From positions 546,401 to 602,312 of the forward strand of contig NW_003137824.1 of NCBI RefSeq assembly GCF_000003605.2: a DNA stretch of 55,912 bases, in the 5' to 3' direction. Shown here piece after piece: positions 13,198 through 26,994 of the stretch. The notes beneath the pieces are model-generated. The model had not been told where the DNA came from, did not search any database, and saw only the letters and a program-made list of their open reading frames with translations. Each line of letters starts with the position of its first letter. The stretch's first letter is position 1. The position numbers and the translations under genes are program-made. The stretch comes from Saccoglossus kowalevskii. Taxonomy: Eukaryota; Hemichordata; Enteropneusta; Harrimaniidae.

Positions 13198-15870
13198 ACC
13201 AATTACTTTGATCTGAAAAGCCTAAAGGCCAATCAACATGACCAATCACTGTAATCTGAAAATCCCAGTGACCAATCACGATCACTATGCTCTGAAAGCA
13301 CACAGATTAATCACTGTGATCTGAATAGCCCAGTGACCAATCACTGTGATCTGAATACACAAAGACCAATCACTGTGATCTGAAAAGCCCAGGGACCAAT
13401 CACTATGCTCTGAATGCACAAAGACCAATCACTGTAATCTGAAAAGCCCAGACCATCACTATGCTCTGAATGCACAAAGACCAATCACTGTGATCTGAAA
13501 AGCCCAGGGACCAATCACTATGCTCTGAATGCACAAAGACCAATCACTGTAATCTGAAAAGCCCAGGGACCAATCACGATGCTCTGAATGCACNNNNNNN
13601 NNNNNNNNNNNNNNNNNNNNNNNNNNNNNNNNNNNNNNNNNNNNNNNNNNNNNNNNNNNNNNNNNNNNNNNNNNNNNNNNNNNNNNNNNNNNNNNNNNNN
13701 NNNNNNNNNNNNNNNNNNNNNNNNNNNNNNNNNNNNNNNNNNNNNNNNNNNNNNNNNNNNNNNNNNNNNNNNNNNNNNNNNNNNNNNNNNNNNNNNNNNN
13801 NNNNNNNNNNNNNNNNNNNNNNNNNNNNNNNNNNNNNNNNNNNNNNNNNNNNNNNNNNNNNNNNNNNNNNNNNNNNNNNNNNNNNNNNNNNNNNNNNNNN
13901 NNNNNNNNNNNNNNNNNNNNNNNNNNNNNNNNNNNNNNNNNNNNNNNNNNNNNNNNNNNNNNNNNNNNNNNNNNNNNNNNNNNNNNNNNNNNNNNNNNNN
14001 NNNNNNNNNNNNNNNNNNNNNNNNNNNNNNNNNNNNNNNNNNNNNNNNNNNNNNNNNNNNNNNNNNNNNNNNNNNNNNNNNNNNNNNNNNNNNNNNNNNN
14101 NNNNNNNNNNNNNNNNNNNNNNNNNNNNNNNNNNNNNNNNNNNNNNNNNNNNNNNNNNNNNNNNNNNNNNCTCTGATCTGAAAAGCCCAGTGACCCAATC
14201 ACTATGCTCTGAATGCACAAAGACCAATCACTGTGACCTGAAAAGCCCAGTGACCAATCACTATGCTCTGAATGCATAAAGACCAATCACTCTGATCTGA
14301 AAAGCCCAGTGACCCAATCACTATGCTCTGAATGCACAAAGACCAATCACTGTGACCTGAAAAGCCCAGTGACCAATCACTATGCTCTGAATGCACAAAG
14401 ACCAATCACTGTGACCTTAAAAGACCAGTGACCAATCACTATGCTCTGAATGCACAAATACCAATCACTGTGACCTGAAAAGCCCAGTGACCAATCACTA
14501 TGCTCTGAATGCACAAAGACCAATCATTGTGATCTGAAAAGCCCAGTGACCAATCACTATGCTCTGAATACACAAAGACCAAACACTGAGATCTGAAAAG
14601 CCCAGTGACCAATCAATATGCTCTGAATGCACAAAGACCAATCACTGTGACCTGAAAAGCCCAGTGACCAATCACTATGCTCTGAATGCACAAAGACCAA
14701 TCATTGTGATCTGAAAAGCCCAGTGACCAATCACTATGCTCTGAATGCATAAAGACCAATCACTGTGACCTTAAAAGACCAGTGACCAATCACTATGCTC
14801 TGAATGCACAAAGACCAATCACTGTGACCTTAAAAGACCAGTGACCAATCACTATGCTCTGAATGCATAAAGACCAATCACTGTGATCTGAAAAGCCCAG
14901 TGATCGATCACGATGCTCTGAATGCACAAAGACCAATCACTGTGATCTCAATAGCCCAGGAACCAATCACTATGCTCTGAATGCACAAAGACCAATCATT
15001 GTGATCTGAAAAGCCCAGTGACCAATCACTATGCTCTGAATGCATAAAGACCAATCACTGTGATCTGAAAAGCCCAGTGACCAATCACTATGCTCTGAAT
15101 GCATAAAGACCAATCACTGTGACCTGAAAAGCCCAGTGACCAATCACTATGCTCTGAATGCACAAAGACCAATCACTGTGACCTTAAAAGACCAGTGACC
15201 AATCACTATGCTCTGAATGCATAAAGACCAATCACTGTGATCTGAAAAGCCCAGTGATCGATCACGATGCTCTGAATGCACAAAGACCAATCACTGTGAT
15301 CTCAATAGCCCAGGAACCAATCACTATGCTCTGAATGCACAAAGACCAATCATTGTGATCTGAAAAGCCCAGTGACCAATCACTATGCTCTGAATGCACA
15401 AAGACCAATCATTGTGATCTGAAAAGCCCAGTGACCAATCACTATGCTCTGAATGCATAAAGACCAATCACTGTGATCTGAAAAGCCCAGTGATCGATCA
15501 CGATGCTCTGAATGCACAAAGACCAATCATTGTGATCTGAAAAGCCCAGTGACCAATCACTATGCTCTGAATGCACAAAGACCAATCACTGTGATCTGAA
15601 AAGCCCAGTGACCAATCACGATGCTCTGAATGCACAAAGACCAATCACTGTGATCTCAATAGCCCAGTGACCAATCACTATGCTCTGAATGCACAAAGAC
15701 CAATCACTGTGATCTGAAAAGCCCAGTGACCAATCACTATGCTCTGAATGCACAAATACCAATCACTGTGACCTGAAAAGCCCAGTGACCAATCACGATG
15801 CTCTGAATGCACAAAGACCAATCACTGTGATCTCAATAGCCCAGGAACCAATCACCATGGCCAATCACTG
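13198..15870. repeat. 59-bp satellite with 30/29-bp subunits and higher-order structure
   Basis: The unit is two related halves, GACCAATCACTGTGATCTGA plus AAAGCCCAGT and GACCAATCACTATGCTCTGA plus ATGCACAAA, 59 bp in total. A variant unit carrying TGATCGATCACG recurs at 14901, 15255 and 15491, that is 6 and 4 units apart. This shows segmental amplification of multi-unit blocks. Each unit carries two CCAAT pentamers about 29 bp apart. The array contains a 577-bp gap, so its true copy number is unknown. Edge copies at 13198-13240 and 15850-15960 are degenerate. Open frames through it are artefacts. Confidence 0.97.
13594..14170. other. Assembly gap (577 N) inside the satellite
   Basis: A run of N flanked on both sides by the 59-bp satellite, so the missing sequence is almost certainly more of the same array. 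The N count may be an estimate of size rather than a measurement. Confidence 0.98.
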
Positions 15871-15959
15871 TGATCAGAAAAGCTCAATGACCAGTTTCCA
15901 TGATCAGAAAGGTTCGATGATCAGTCACTATGATCTGAAATGCGCAACTGCCAATCACT

Positions 15960-17700
15960 CAGACCTATCAAATCTGTTTCAAATCAAATTCAATATGGCT
16001 GGCACATGTTTATCATGATAGAATATTAAATCAGTTAAATTAGTCCAGAATACGTTGTAAATATTAGCAGTAATACTATGTGAGGATATTAAGTGAAATA
16101 GCCTGTGCATTCTGATGCTACATGTAGATCATGTTGCAATCCAATTCATCTTTACAGATATTGAACGAAGATTAACAATACACCATCTGTTATTGATAGA
16201 ATCATAGCTACAAAGTACACGTTATATAGATTGTTTTAAAGTGACAATACAAAGTAGCTGTGATTTTGAATTTTTTTTTTTAGGGGGGGGGGGGGTAAAT
16301 ACCGGTATAACCACATAATGATGATCAAATCTTACTAAAATGTTGTTTTAGGCACAATTGCATGGATGAAGTGATCCTACACAAGACTAATGTCACATAA
16401 AATGTGATGTTAAAACTAAGGGTCGAGTAACCACCATTTTGATGAAACTGGTCATGTGACAGGAACCTACAGAAAAACATGACTCACAACACACCCTTTT
16501 ATAGGAAATGAAACATAAGCTTTGAACTTTGAATAATCATGAACTTGGCAACTTATAAATTGTCATCTAGCTCCAAAAATATTTTGTGATTTAATAATTT
16601 GGGGTATATTTAAGAAACTAAATTTCATGAGATTTTCAGACTAAATATTTTTATGAAACTTGTCTCACTGAAATGTAAGCACTTTGAAATATGCAGACAT
16701 TCATAGTGTCTATATGTATATTATATTAATTATTATTGATACACAGTAACATAATTTGTGTTAGTAACAAAATCTTACACACATACCATGCCACTATTTA
16801 TAACTCTCCGCAATTAAAAACAGCTATCTATTTCAAAATACTCTTTCTTATCACCGTTTTTCATCATGTTAGTTCTATTTTGGTAAATATATATATCCAC
16901 TGTTAAGTAACAGTTATGTGTACATGTATATCATAATGTCTTCATGTAAAATGTGAATAAAATACTGCACACGCCTCACATTTACTCTCTGCAGCCTTTT
17001 CTGTCTGTAGTACCCATCTCCGTGCCGACTAAAAAACAAGCTAATTAAAGCAGAGATCGTGTCAGTCGTACTAGATTCCATGCCTTTTTATTTGAATTGA
17101 GTTGATGGGGGCACCAACATGCCCTCTAAGCCGATATATGGCACGTTATTGACGCACAGAGATTTGCTGTGACGTAACTAGTTTTTCTATTTCACTGGTG
17201 TGTCAGTAAATCATACATTGATATGGTGGTCTTGAAAAACATCTTACTATAGTAATTTGTAATTTGATAAAATGAATTTTTACATTTTATAAACAAGGGA
17301 TCAAGTCAGGCCACAAATTATTTTCAGTACTCCAATTACCGAATACAGTCGCAAACATTTTTATTTTTTTTTCTGACCTCATGCACCAGAAGTTGATTTT
17401 GATGGATTCCATTTTGACTCAGAATTTCTTCAAAATAAGTCCAGTTAGAGGGCACACTATGGGGGGGGGGGGGGGTTGTTATACAGTTTTCTACATGTAT
17501 CAAGCAATAATTTACACCGATAACAATAATTCACAACATCCTTGTAAGGTTTCTCATCCTCAGCTAAATACTAAATTAGGGTTGAATGATTTATTATGTA
17601 AAAAAATATGAAGCACAGTTTTATTGAATAATGTGTATGCAAATAATGTCACTATGAATTATATGATTTGTTATTCTAAGCATCTGGATGTGTACGACTT
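15960..17700. other. Gene-free stretch with two homopolymer G runs
   Basis: No exon or RNA gene is supported. G13 at 16283-16295 and G15 at 17461-17475 are pure homopolymers and likely sites of length polymorphism or sequencing error. A less AT-rich patch at about 17000-17190, with a CRE-like TGACGTAA, stands out but cannot be assigned a function from one sequence. Confidence 0.5.
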
Positions 17701-17707
17701 AGAAATG

Positions 17708-18058
17708 TTTTCAATCTGTTCCACACATTGCATTATGGGATATGATGATGTGTTCAACTAGGGACCGATTTTCATCTGTTTCACACATTGCATCATGGGA
17801 AATGATAATGTGTTCGACTAGGCACAGTTTTTCATCTGTTTCACACATTGCATCATGGGAAATGATGTGTTCGACTAGGGACTATTTTTCATCTGTTTCA
17901 CACATTGCATCATGGGAAATGATAATGTGTTCGACTAGGCACCGTTTTTCATCTGTTTCACACATTGCTTCATGGTAAATGATAATGTGTGTGACTTGGG
18001 ATTGTTTTCAATCAGTCTCACACATTGCATCATGGGAAATGATACTGTGTGTGACTTG
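17708..18058. repeat. 60-bp minisatellite, about 6 units
   Basis: Units contain TTTCACACATTGCATCATGG and GAAATGATAATGTGTTCGAC, with period 57-60 bp (anchors TTCATCTG at 17771, 17831 and 17888). Outer units are more diverged than inner ones. The 78-codon open frame across the array is repetitive and not a gene. Confidence 0.93.
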
Positions 18059-20359
18059 AACATAAAACATTTTATACTCTATGTATTCACTAATCTGATG
18101 TCACAAAAGTAATTTTCATTCAGTATTTAAAAAAAAACATTGACAACAGATACTAGCCCCTTTAAGACATGCACTGATATTTGCAATGTTTTTGTGTTGA
18201 CTCGATTTGTGAGTAAACTTCCTCTGTATTAAGACAAATGTTGTTAAACGTTCTATGTAATTCTATGTTATAATAGAAGATGTGTTAAAAACAATTTGAA
18301 ATTAGCAGAGCTGAAATTAGAAAACATGACAATCATAGTATAAACAAGTCTTAGCAAAGATACCAAAATGGGACAATAATTATCTGCCAGATCTGCCAGT
18401 CACTATGTCAGCTTGGATAAATGCACATGTACATGTACCTCTGTATAAAACCTTTTGATGAGAAAAACTCATTTGTGAAATGGTTACAATGTATAAGACG
18501 TTGCAATCTTAATAACAGGGTAAAGATCGACATGGGTCGTCGTTACAACTCTCCTGTCAAATCTGAGAGCATAACAAGCTACTAGCTACGATTTCTAATT
18601 GCCTGACTTTATCAACCATGACTGAAAAACTCATGACATGTCGGCTGTTTCACAGATGATTATCCGTATTCAATGGTGATACATTTCTAAGGTGTGCAGA
18701 GGTCAACAAATTATTTCTTGGTTTCTATTGAAACCACAGACAGCTGTCGCTGACATTACCCATTAAGATATAACCCAAGTAATAATGTGGTTTGAATCTA
18801 ATTTATATCACTTATATTTCACTTGTCACTCTATATACCAGTACAAAAATACCCTACTTTATTACATCGCTAGTTTGCAAGATCAATCGATAGTTTGCTG
18901 CACTACAATTGTGTTCTATTTCATGTAGACCATATAATGTTATTACGGTACATTCATTTAATGATGCATAATATTACAATAATGTTGCTGTCTAATAAAA
19001 AAAAAGGAGCTTAAGTTTTGTTATACCATTTATATCTGCAATTTGTGACTATTCGTAGATGCTTGCAGCAGGTGATGTTTTAATAGGAAATTTTAATGAT
19101 GAATTGTCACTCTGCCCAGTGACAGTCAACAAATATAGTGAAAAGCATGGGATTCTCTGTGACCGTACACGTGCTCATGCTACACTATCACAAGATAGTA
19201 CTGTAATAAACTGTGTCGCAGTTATCTCTGTTATCCAAGTTCCAAGGAATACATATACATTACCATATTAGTACATGTAAGTCACAAAAACTCATCAATT
19301 CCTCAGAATGGTACACGTGAACAAGGATTGCTTTGAATTTAATGTGCAGTAACATACACATGTAGCATTGAGTTTTCTAAACACACCTACATGTAGTGAA
19401 AAAGTCTATCACACTACCACACCATGAGGTTATCTCACATAAAAAGGTACATGTATGGAAGCAGTATGACAGTCGATTTTGAAGTATTGTATGTTAACTT
19501 TATTATTTAACAATATAGTTTTCGTATATATGAAATAATAGTGTCGAGAGAGAACGTTTTTCAGAGATCATTATTATTCAATGACAGAATTGTATTGCTA
19601 TATTGCGGCAATGTTCCATGAATGAAGTTTGCTTAAAAAAAACAAGTATTTCACATAGAACTATACATCCCCCCTCTCTCCTATATACATGTACATACGT
19701 ATTTTTTATTAAAAACAAAAACAAATTTTTTTTTATTCAACTACGAAAATTTAAATTCAATGTTAGCCACCCAGATAAAATACTGCTCAAATTACTCTCT
19801 TCTCCAAATGAAATACTTTTTTATTTTTTGCGAAATTTTAGAACACGCCCAATATGGAATTTGTTCAATGTTGATGAAGCAGTTCGAATATTAGAAAAAG
19901 TGAAAATTTGTTTTGAATAGATACAAATACAGCTATATGTATAACAATTGGTACTATATCACAAGAGATAAAGTCTGGGAAAATTTATAACATTCATGAA
20001 TGATATCAAAATGTTAAGGTATCAGAGTTGACTAAATTATCTAAGGCATTAGTAATTTTCTAAAGTCAACGGGATGAGAGATTAATTTCTCTGTGATTCA
20101 TTCTTTGTAGACAGCCTAACCAGATAAGAGTGATTTGATGAATAATTACATTATCCCTTGTTGCATCCCACTAAGAACAACGTAACTGACCTACCTAAGT
20201 GGGTTATTTCTTATTATATAAAACCTAACATTTTCACCTCAATATATCTGTTTCTATGGTGATAATATTTTTTTTAGTTTTGTTAATTGTGAATGTAAAC
20301 CTTGTCATAAATGAAACCTAATAAATCTCTCATGTGAGAACATCAATTTGAAAACAGTC

Positions 20360-20442
20360 CTTTGCTAGTAAACAGGCAACAGTAAACATTCTCAACAATG
20401 CCTGTTTACTAGCAAAGTTAACAGAGACTAGCCTAGTAAACA
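20360..20442. promoter_or_regulatory. Perfect 19-bp stem-loop with four forkhead-type GTAAACA motifs
   Basis: The left arm 20360-20378 (CTTTGCTAGTAAACAGGCA) and right arm 20399-20417 are exact reverse complements across a 20-nt loop. The consensus GTAAACA, recognised by FOXA/FOXO-type forkhead factors, occurs at 20368-20374, 20382-20388, 20403-20409 (as TGTTTAC) and 20436-20442. The inverted repeat could be a forkhead-bound element, a small hairpin transcript or a transposon remnant. Sequence alone does not decide. Confidence 0.4.
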
Positions 20443-23400
20443 GGGACTGTTTGGAACAAGGGAAGAGTACTTTCTTAGTAAATACTGAATGAAAACAGTC
20501 TGCTATCTAAGATTAGTGGACTGAATGATATATCGAGACAAGCCAAAAAGTTGTATAGTAACTACCTATTTTAAAACGATAAAGTCTTGGACTCTGAAGC
20601 AACTCTGGATGGAAACATCTCATCATGTTAGCAATGAGGAACTCCTTATTGATGTACACCATACAATAAGTACATCATCTTGTGTACACATTTTATAACA
20701 GTAAAAATGTTGCTAACATTATTGAATATTTCACTACCGGTACATACAATACATTATTTATTTATTATTTTATTCAATGACAATTTTTAATAATTCAGTT
20801 ATATTCCCAGAGGTGCATCATAAATGCATTCCATACATTAAAGATATATACACTCATGATACAAGATCCAAATAGAATGTATAGACCAGAAACTCAACAT
20901 AAAGGCTCTTAGCAGCTAACAATGACACAGAATTCTTTTTTAGCACATTTTTATTATGATGGTTATAATGCTGAGTGACCAACATTGCACTCGAATGCCA
21001 ACTGGATTGGCTGCAAATTTTTTTTTTTTTATGTTGATATTACGTAATGTACACAGAGATTGACAGGGAGGAATATACATGTAAACAGAATACAATACAC
21101 ATTTTTTTAGGTACACATGTTGAATCCTTAGTAAATAAAAAACATATTTCCTTTTAACAGTATGGAGTTCAGCAGATAATACCAGATGCAAAACTATGAG
21201 AGTAGCCGGGGGGAACATTGTCTAATAACATCAAATATGGATATTTCAACAAATATTGGTCACATGACAATTCAAAACAATAAATGAACTCCATGGGTAT
21301 AAAGTACAATGGATTTGAGATTTAACAGGAGTTCCTGATCTAGTAGTAATCTTGAAATATACCTTCAACCGTATATCAAAATATTGTATTTTTATACCGA
21401 TTCCAGGTAAAAAATATTATTACTATTTAAATATTCCAAAGAACAATCTTATCACCATACATAAAACAGTGAGTACAGTAAGTATCATTTGGAGTTGCCT
21501 CCATATAACATTTTAACACCAAACCAGCCTGCCTCGTACACAGACTACCAAAAGATAACAGGAAAAACATCAGCATTTATAATATAGTGTGGTGAAACAA
21601 TAAAACAAAAAATTCCTTTCAATTGATAGCTCTGAGATAGAAGCTACTATCAGATTATGACCTCATTTTTAGACAACTGTTATTTATCTGCGTTCACAAC
21701 ATATAGCGTTATTACAAGAATGCAACAAAATACACACAAAGCCTGAGAGCATGGCGACTGTACTGCCTGAATATATACTTTGTGTTTTTTTCGTAATAAT
21801 CTAATTTTCACACATGGTTGTCCTGCTTCTAATATATTAATGAGAGTCATTGAAATGCCAACAAACATTTTACAAACATTGTGCCTATGCAACCATATGA
21901 GTTAGTGCGTTGGGATTGCATTTCTATCACACAATACTGTATATTCTTGCCACATCTTACATAAACAAAGGTCAATGGTGTGCATTCATTGTTAGGAAAA
22001 GGGAAATTTTGACTATAAATACATTTCACATACAGCTTGCCATGAAATGGTAATTTTTATTGCTTTCGGTGCTTGATGTATAATTATACAACATAATAAT
22101 GGCAATTTTTTACATAATTATTCCAGTCAGTCAGACAGTAGTTTGCTATAGATCAAAGATCACATACCGTATTTGCTCTGTTATTAGCACATATACTTAA
22201 TATGTAAATGTGTGTTTTATGGGCAATAGATAACAGAATAAATGTAATTAATTTCTATTTGAGACACTTTTAATAATGCAAATACAGCAAAACGAATACA
22301 CTGTGAATTGGACATGCAACTGTGAACAGGAAATTAACTTATAGCCATTTATTCAGTGAGAGACCTACTGGATATAGCACGTACACAAGTTAACATTACT
22401 ACAATTACTCATATTAAATTTTAAATAACTCTACTACATGTATAAATGATTAAAACGGTGAGTAGATGTTAGGCTAGGTAGGCTTGATTGTATAAACACT
22501 GAATTGATTTCTTCAAGAAATGTGCCATAAACTCACCCTCTTATTTTGAAGTTTCATTTTCTGGTGCTTGTGCAAAGTGCACAAAACTAAATCACACTAG
22601 CGTCAATTTGCCAATTTCAGCAAAATAGTTAATGCAACAAAATTTTCACTGATGTTTGAAATTCGCAAAGTCTCTCACCCAATTCAAGCAGTGTTTTGCA
22701 TAATAATCAACTTATTTCAGCAAGCTACATGTAACTGTATATCTTAAACGAGATGAAACTCAAGTAGTGTTTGATTATTTTATTTTTATGAAAAGAGCTA
22801 TTGTACATAAACAAAAGGCGGCCTTTTTTAAGTATTTTTGAATTAAATTTTGGGAATTAGTTTGGATACACATTGCATGGAATAAGACTGCTTTCAGTAA
22901 TTCAAAAATACAGGATGAAATAAATATAGATCAATCTAGTTTCAATTGTTTAATAATAATTCTAAATCTATATAGATTTAGACTTATTTTTGGCAGTATA
23001 TTCTATGTGGAGGGACATTTTAATACTGGAGTCATGTTGATCTACTTATTGAAGTAATTATGTATGGAGTTTAGAAAAATAGATATTTGCAGCTTGTTAA
23101 AATAAATTTTGTTTAATCAACCTGTCAAAAGTACATTTCATCTTTGCAGTTTTGCTCATCTGCTTCAAATATTCACTAGACATGTAGGGGCTCGTTAGTC
23201 AATGACTATCACAGAGAACAGGAAACCTGACAAACATAGGTCATGTTTTCCTAAAATTCATCCTTGCAATCACATAATTTATCAGTATTTTTTTTTTGAA
23301 GCCCAACAAATGCCACAGTGGCAGATTGATGAACTGTATCACTGATTGTTGAACTGAATTCACATTCAGTCAACGTTAAAATGCATTGATTGATTAAAAT

Positions 23401-23961
23401 AGTTTTTGAAAGGTTCTATTTTTTTTTTTGAGGTAATTAATTTTCATGAATACAAAATATGATTATTTTATATTAATTTTTACTAGTATTTAATTTCACT
23501 ATTTTGTTCAAATTTACTATGTTTGAATTCACAGATTTTCCAGTGAAACTACAAGTTATTTTGTAATTTAACATAAATTTGTAGCTGATTTCACATATCA
23601 GTGAAACTAAACCAAATGAATAATTAATAGGTTTACAGTATTTTTTGTATGGCAGGAAACTGAATCACAGTCGTTAACAGTAGTAATGTAATGGCTGCAG
23701 TTTCTATTCAAATGGAACTGCAAAAATACAACAGAGTGGATGTATCTTGCAAATAGAGCATCTACATATACACATGTATGAGAAATAGCGAATTTTCGGT
23801 TCAGTTGTTCAAAAACAATTGGAGAGGCTTCTAGTGCAGATTTTACAGTACCTTAATTATTAACAGTCTTACTAGTCCAAGGTCATTGGCAATTATTAAA
23901 CTTGACTATATTGAAAGATTTTATAACTAAGATTCAATTAGCAACACCCCAAATTATACAA

Positions 23962-23983
23962 CCCACCCCCCTCCCCCCTCCCC
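23962..23983 (-). other. G-quadruplex motif with single-base loops
   Basis: The plus strand is C3-A-C6-T-C6-T-C4, so the minus strand has four G tracts separated by single bases. This fits the strictest G-quadruplex consensus (G3+N1)3G3+, the class with the most stable predicted folds. No gene is recognised nearby. Confidence 0.6.
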
Positions 23984-25593
23984 AACTAGTGAGTTTCACA
24001 TATCACTAGCTTCCATGATATGGTCAAGTTTGTTTCCAGTCAGAGCTATATATATACAGATAGAGTAATGTACACAACATCTACTGATGTACACATTAGT
24101 AATCAGCTTAGGGAAACATGTCAGCTTTCATCAACTAATCAATGAATATTCAAGACGGTGTAAAAAAAAAGAAATGGAATAGTAAGCTTAAAAACTGCTC
24201 TTGTCATCATTCCCATGTCTAAATTACCAACATTTATATTTTTATTCTCTTCTTGGCACTGCTAATACATTTAGACTTGCATTGCTTGAACATAGATTCG
24301 AGTTTGCTGAATATTAGAACCAGGTGACCCACATTAAATTAATACACATGGATATACTTAGTGTACTGCTGAGGAAATGCAAATGATGGATACATCTGGT
24401 TATATTGAATAACTACCTAGGACTATGATTACAAAATACCATATTCTAGATGCAGTACCACATGGATTTATGATACGTACGGTACAACTTTGCCCACGAG
24501 TAGATAATGAAATACAATTCAGATCTATAACTTACTGTAATTATTGCACAAATACTACACATCATTTTGCAAGGAATATACTGGCTCAGTGTGCTAATAC
24601 TAAAATTCGAAAGTTTATTTCTCTATAGTGGCACCACGCTTATAAGCTATTGTTAGCAGCGTAAATTCTTTTCCTTCAAAAGGCACAAGTTTAATGAAGG
24701 AATGATTTCATTCAAATATCACATCTGTTGAAAATCAATACAGCAGCACTTTACGTCTAGCTGGGGTGGCTCTTCAAAGCAATATCATGTTTAAATGCCT
24801 GCGACCACATTGAATTTAATGAGGACAAATAAAGCTAGGCCTGTGTCTGAATTAGCCATTTACGTCAAAGAGTACATTAAAGCTAGTGATCATATAAATC
24901 TTCACAATACATTCACATGCTACTACAGATTCTATAAGAAATGTTGGCTATACCATGGAGGATTGCTTAGATCATATGACCTCATTATCATGTCTTAGAT
25001 TTTCAGAATGCAAAACACACAAGACAATTTTATCATGAATAAATATGATTAGTTTTATTCAAACTTCGTTACTATACATAAAGACAACATGGCTGTTTGT
25101 GACCTTGACGTTGTACCAGGTTAGTCGTTATTTGAAATAATGAGTACGTACACAGCAGGTAAAAAAAATTAGTTGATTTTTAGAACTATGCTAAAAAACA
25201 TGCTAATTTGATACCCTGTATATTTATTTTTGATCTAGTTCAAGATGTATACTAAATTTGAGCAAAAATCTTTCTCATTGATATTATCTAAATTATAGTT
25301 TAACCAAATTCAAGCATTTAGCCAAATTCAGTTATCTATATGTCAATGTTGTTAACATTGTGTCATTAGATTCATGTATCGTCACAATAATTTAATACTG
25401 TTTTGTGCTGTGCACCACAATTGTGACACCAAGATATGTATTTTATCGAAACACGATACATATTGAAATCATTAGATGGGTTTGAATTGTGAGATAAAAA
25501 AAGTTGTAAAACTTATACTTTATCATTTGATAGGATTTCAACACACTAAAATATGAAATGCACACAAAGAAAGCCAAGTTGTTCTAACAGAAA

Positions 25594-25792
25594 CTTGTAA
25601 TTACTTTATTTTCACTGGAATTAATTTTTGCTGAAAAGACGCTTTGGGTGTTTTGTATGGAATTTATTTTCACTGATTTTTGACAAGTTGAATGCAAAAT
25701 ATAAGAAAAAGAGTATATTTGCTAGATTTTATTTTACCTGAAACATTTTTTGAGCGAAAATTAATTCCAAGCGAAAATAAAATATTTTACGG
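25594..25792. mobile_element. MITE, about 200 bp, copy 1
   Basis: Inverted ends contain TTATTTTCACTGGAATTAAT on the left and ATTAATTCCAAGCGAAAATA plus AAATATTTTAC on the right. The internal region is shared with a second copy at 31394-31602 (GCTTTTTGGGTGTTTTGTATGG-like stretch, then ATTTATTTTCACTGA). The left end is more decayed than in copy 2. It has no coding capacity. The superfamily is uncertain; a TA target site at copy 2 would fit Tc1/mariner-type elements. Confidence 0.75.
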
Positions 25793-26560
25793 TGTCACAG
25801 ATTCCCTTTTAGATTCCCAGATACTTTTAACTTATCCATCATATTACATACAATTTAATCAAACAATTATTTTCTTCTGCTTGAATAGATTAGAATCAAA
25901 TATGAATCATAGCATAAACTACAAATATACTCAGTAATATACCCTGTGATTTTTAGTTGAAGCAGCAACAAAAATAAACAGGGAAAGAATATACATGTAT
26001 CACAAGCACTATGTTATCATTACTGGTAAATAAATTGAACATGTCTTTGAGATTTGAATTTATAAAAACCATGTTTTACTGAATTAATATTTCAGCATAG
26101 AAATCTTTACAAAGTTTTCTGCATAGACATGTGCTCCCAAATATTTAATCAGCCAATCTTTCATTCTGTACAGAAACAATACTACCCACTCTTCAATCCT
26201 GGAACCTATGGTAGATATGGTATAATTACTGGTAAGGCTCTGCATATTAATTAATAATTATATCAAGTTAATTAAATCGAGACTCATCTCCAGTTCGAAT
26301 AATGATCAGTTAAAAAAAATTGAATGTAAAAAAAATGTATATATAAAACACATACGTATTTGTTCTATTACTGGTGCATGTAAATGACAAAGGTGAGTCT
26401 CTGTATGGACAGTATACATGGATAAAAAATCATCTTTTCAATAAATTCAACTCTTGGTTTACATGTGCTTCTATTGGCGATGCACTTCCAATAGAGGAAA
26501 TACAGTTATCATAATAAACCAGTATAAGAAAGCTCATCTTTGGCTTATTTTTTTAGTCTT

Positions 26561-26566
26561 TTTATT
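26561..26566 (-). terminator. Possible poly(A) signal of the RD3-like gene
   Basis: AATAAA on the minus strand, about 430 nt past the stop codon. This hexamer is common in AT-rich DNA, so support is weak without transcript data. Confidence 0.3.
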
Positions 26567-26994
26567 TATCTCCTTTGGCAAGAATCTCAATTCAGGAAAT
26601 CTGATCTGGCTCATTTATGTCACGAAGTAAGCTTCAGGCATGTAACTGTTGCCTGCTGATGAACAGCTCAGACGATAATGAAAATGGACACAAAGTCATC
26701 TCAAACCTCTTGAATGCAGCAAATTGAATACAAAAAAAAATGCAAGTACATAAGACTCAAAGTCAATGAATAGGCATCCAGCAGTATTTCATCACGTAAA
26801 CAGCTTTGAATAGAAAATGAAAAAAATTTTCATTGTTCATCTCTTGAGTCAATTATACTTAGAAAAATAAATTATGGTTTCCATGACAACAACATTTCCC
26901 ACTTTTAAGAGATACTGATAATGACAAAATTCAGCACCAAATGCCACTAACAAAGACTGTTCAATTCATTGTATATTGTAATATATAAAAGTCA

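Larger units (their letters stand above)
18060..26550. other. Long gene-free AT-rich stretch
   Basis: Apart from the stem-loop at 20.36 kb, the G-quadruplex motif at 23.96 kb and the MITE at 25.6 kb listed separately, I see no supported gene. Open frames here lack homology I can recognise and have no convincing splice context. The part nearest 26.5 kb is probably downstream flank of the RD3-like gene. Confidence 0.5.

Noticed and set aside
13459-14286. Long open frames across the first N gap on both strands
   Set aside because: They read through unknown bases and a 59-bp satellite; an open frame is a by-product of the repeat.
13198-15870. CRISPR array
   Set aside because: Units are contiguous repeats without unique spacers, in an intron-bearing eukaryotic genome.
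17742-17978. 78-codon frame in the 60-bp minisatellite
   Set aside because: The peptide is a simple translation of the repeat unit with no start context or family similarity.
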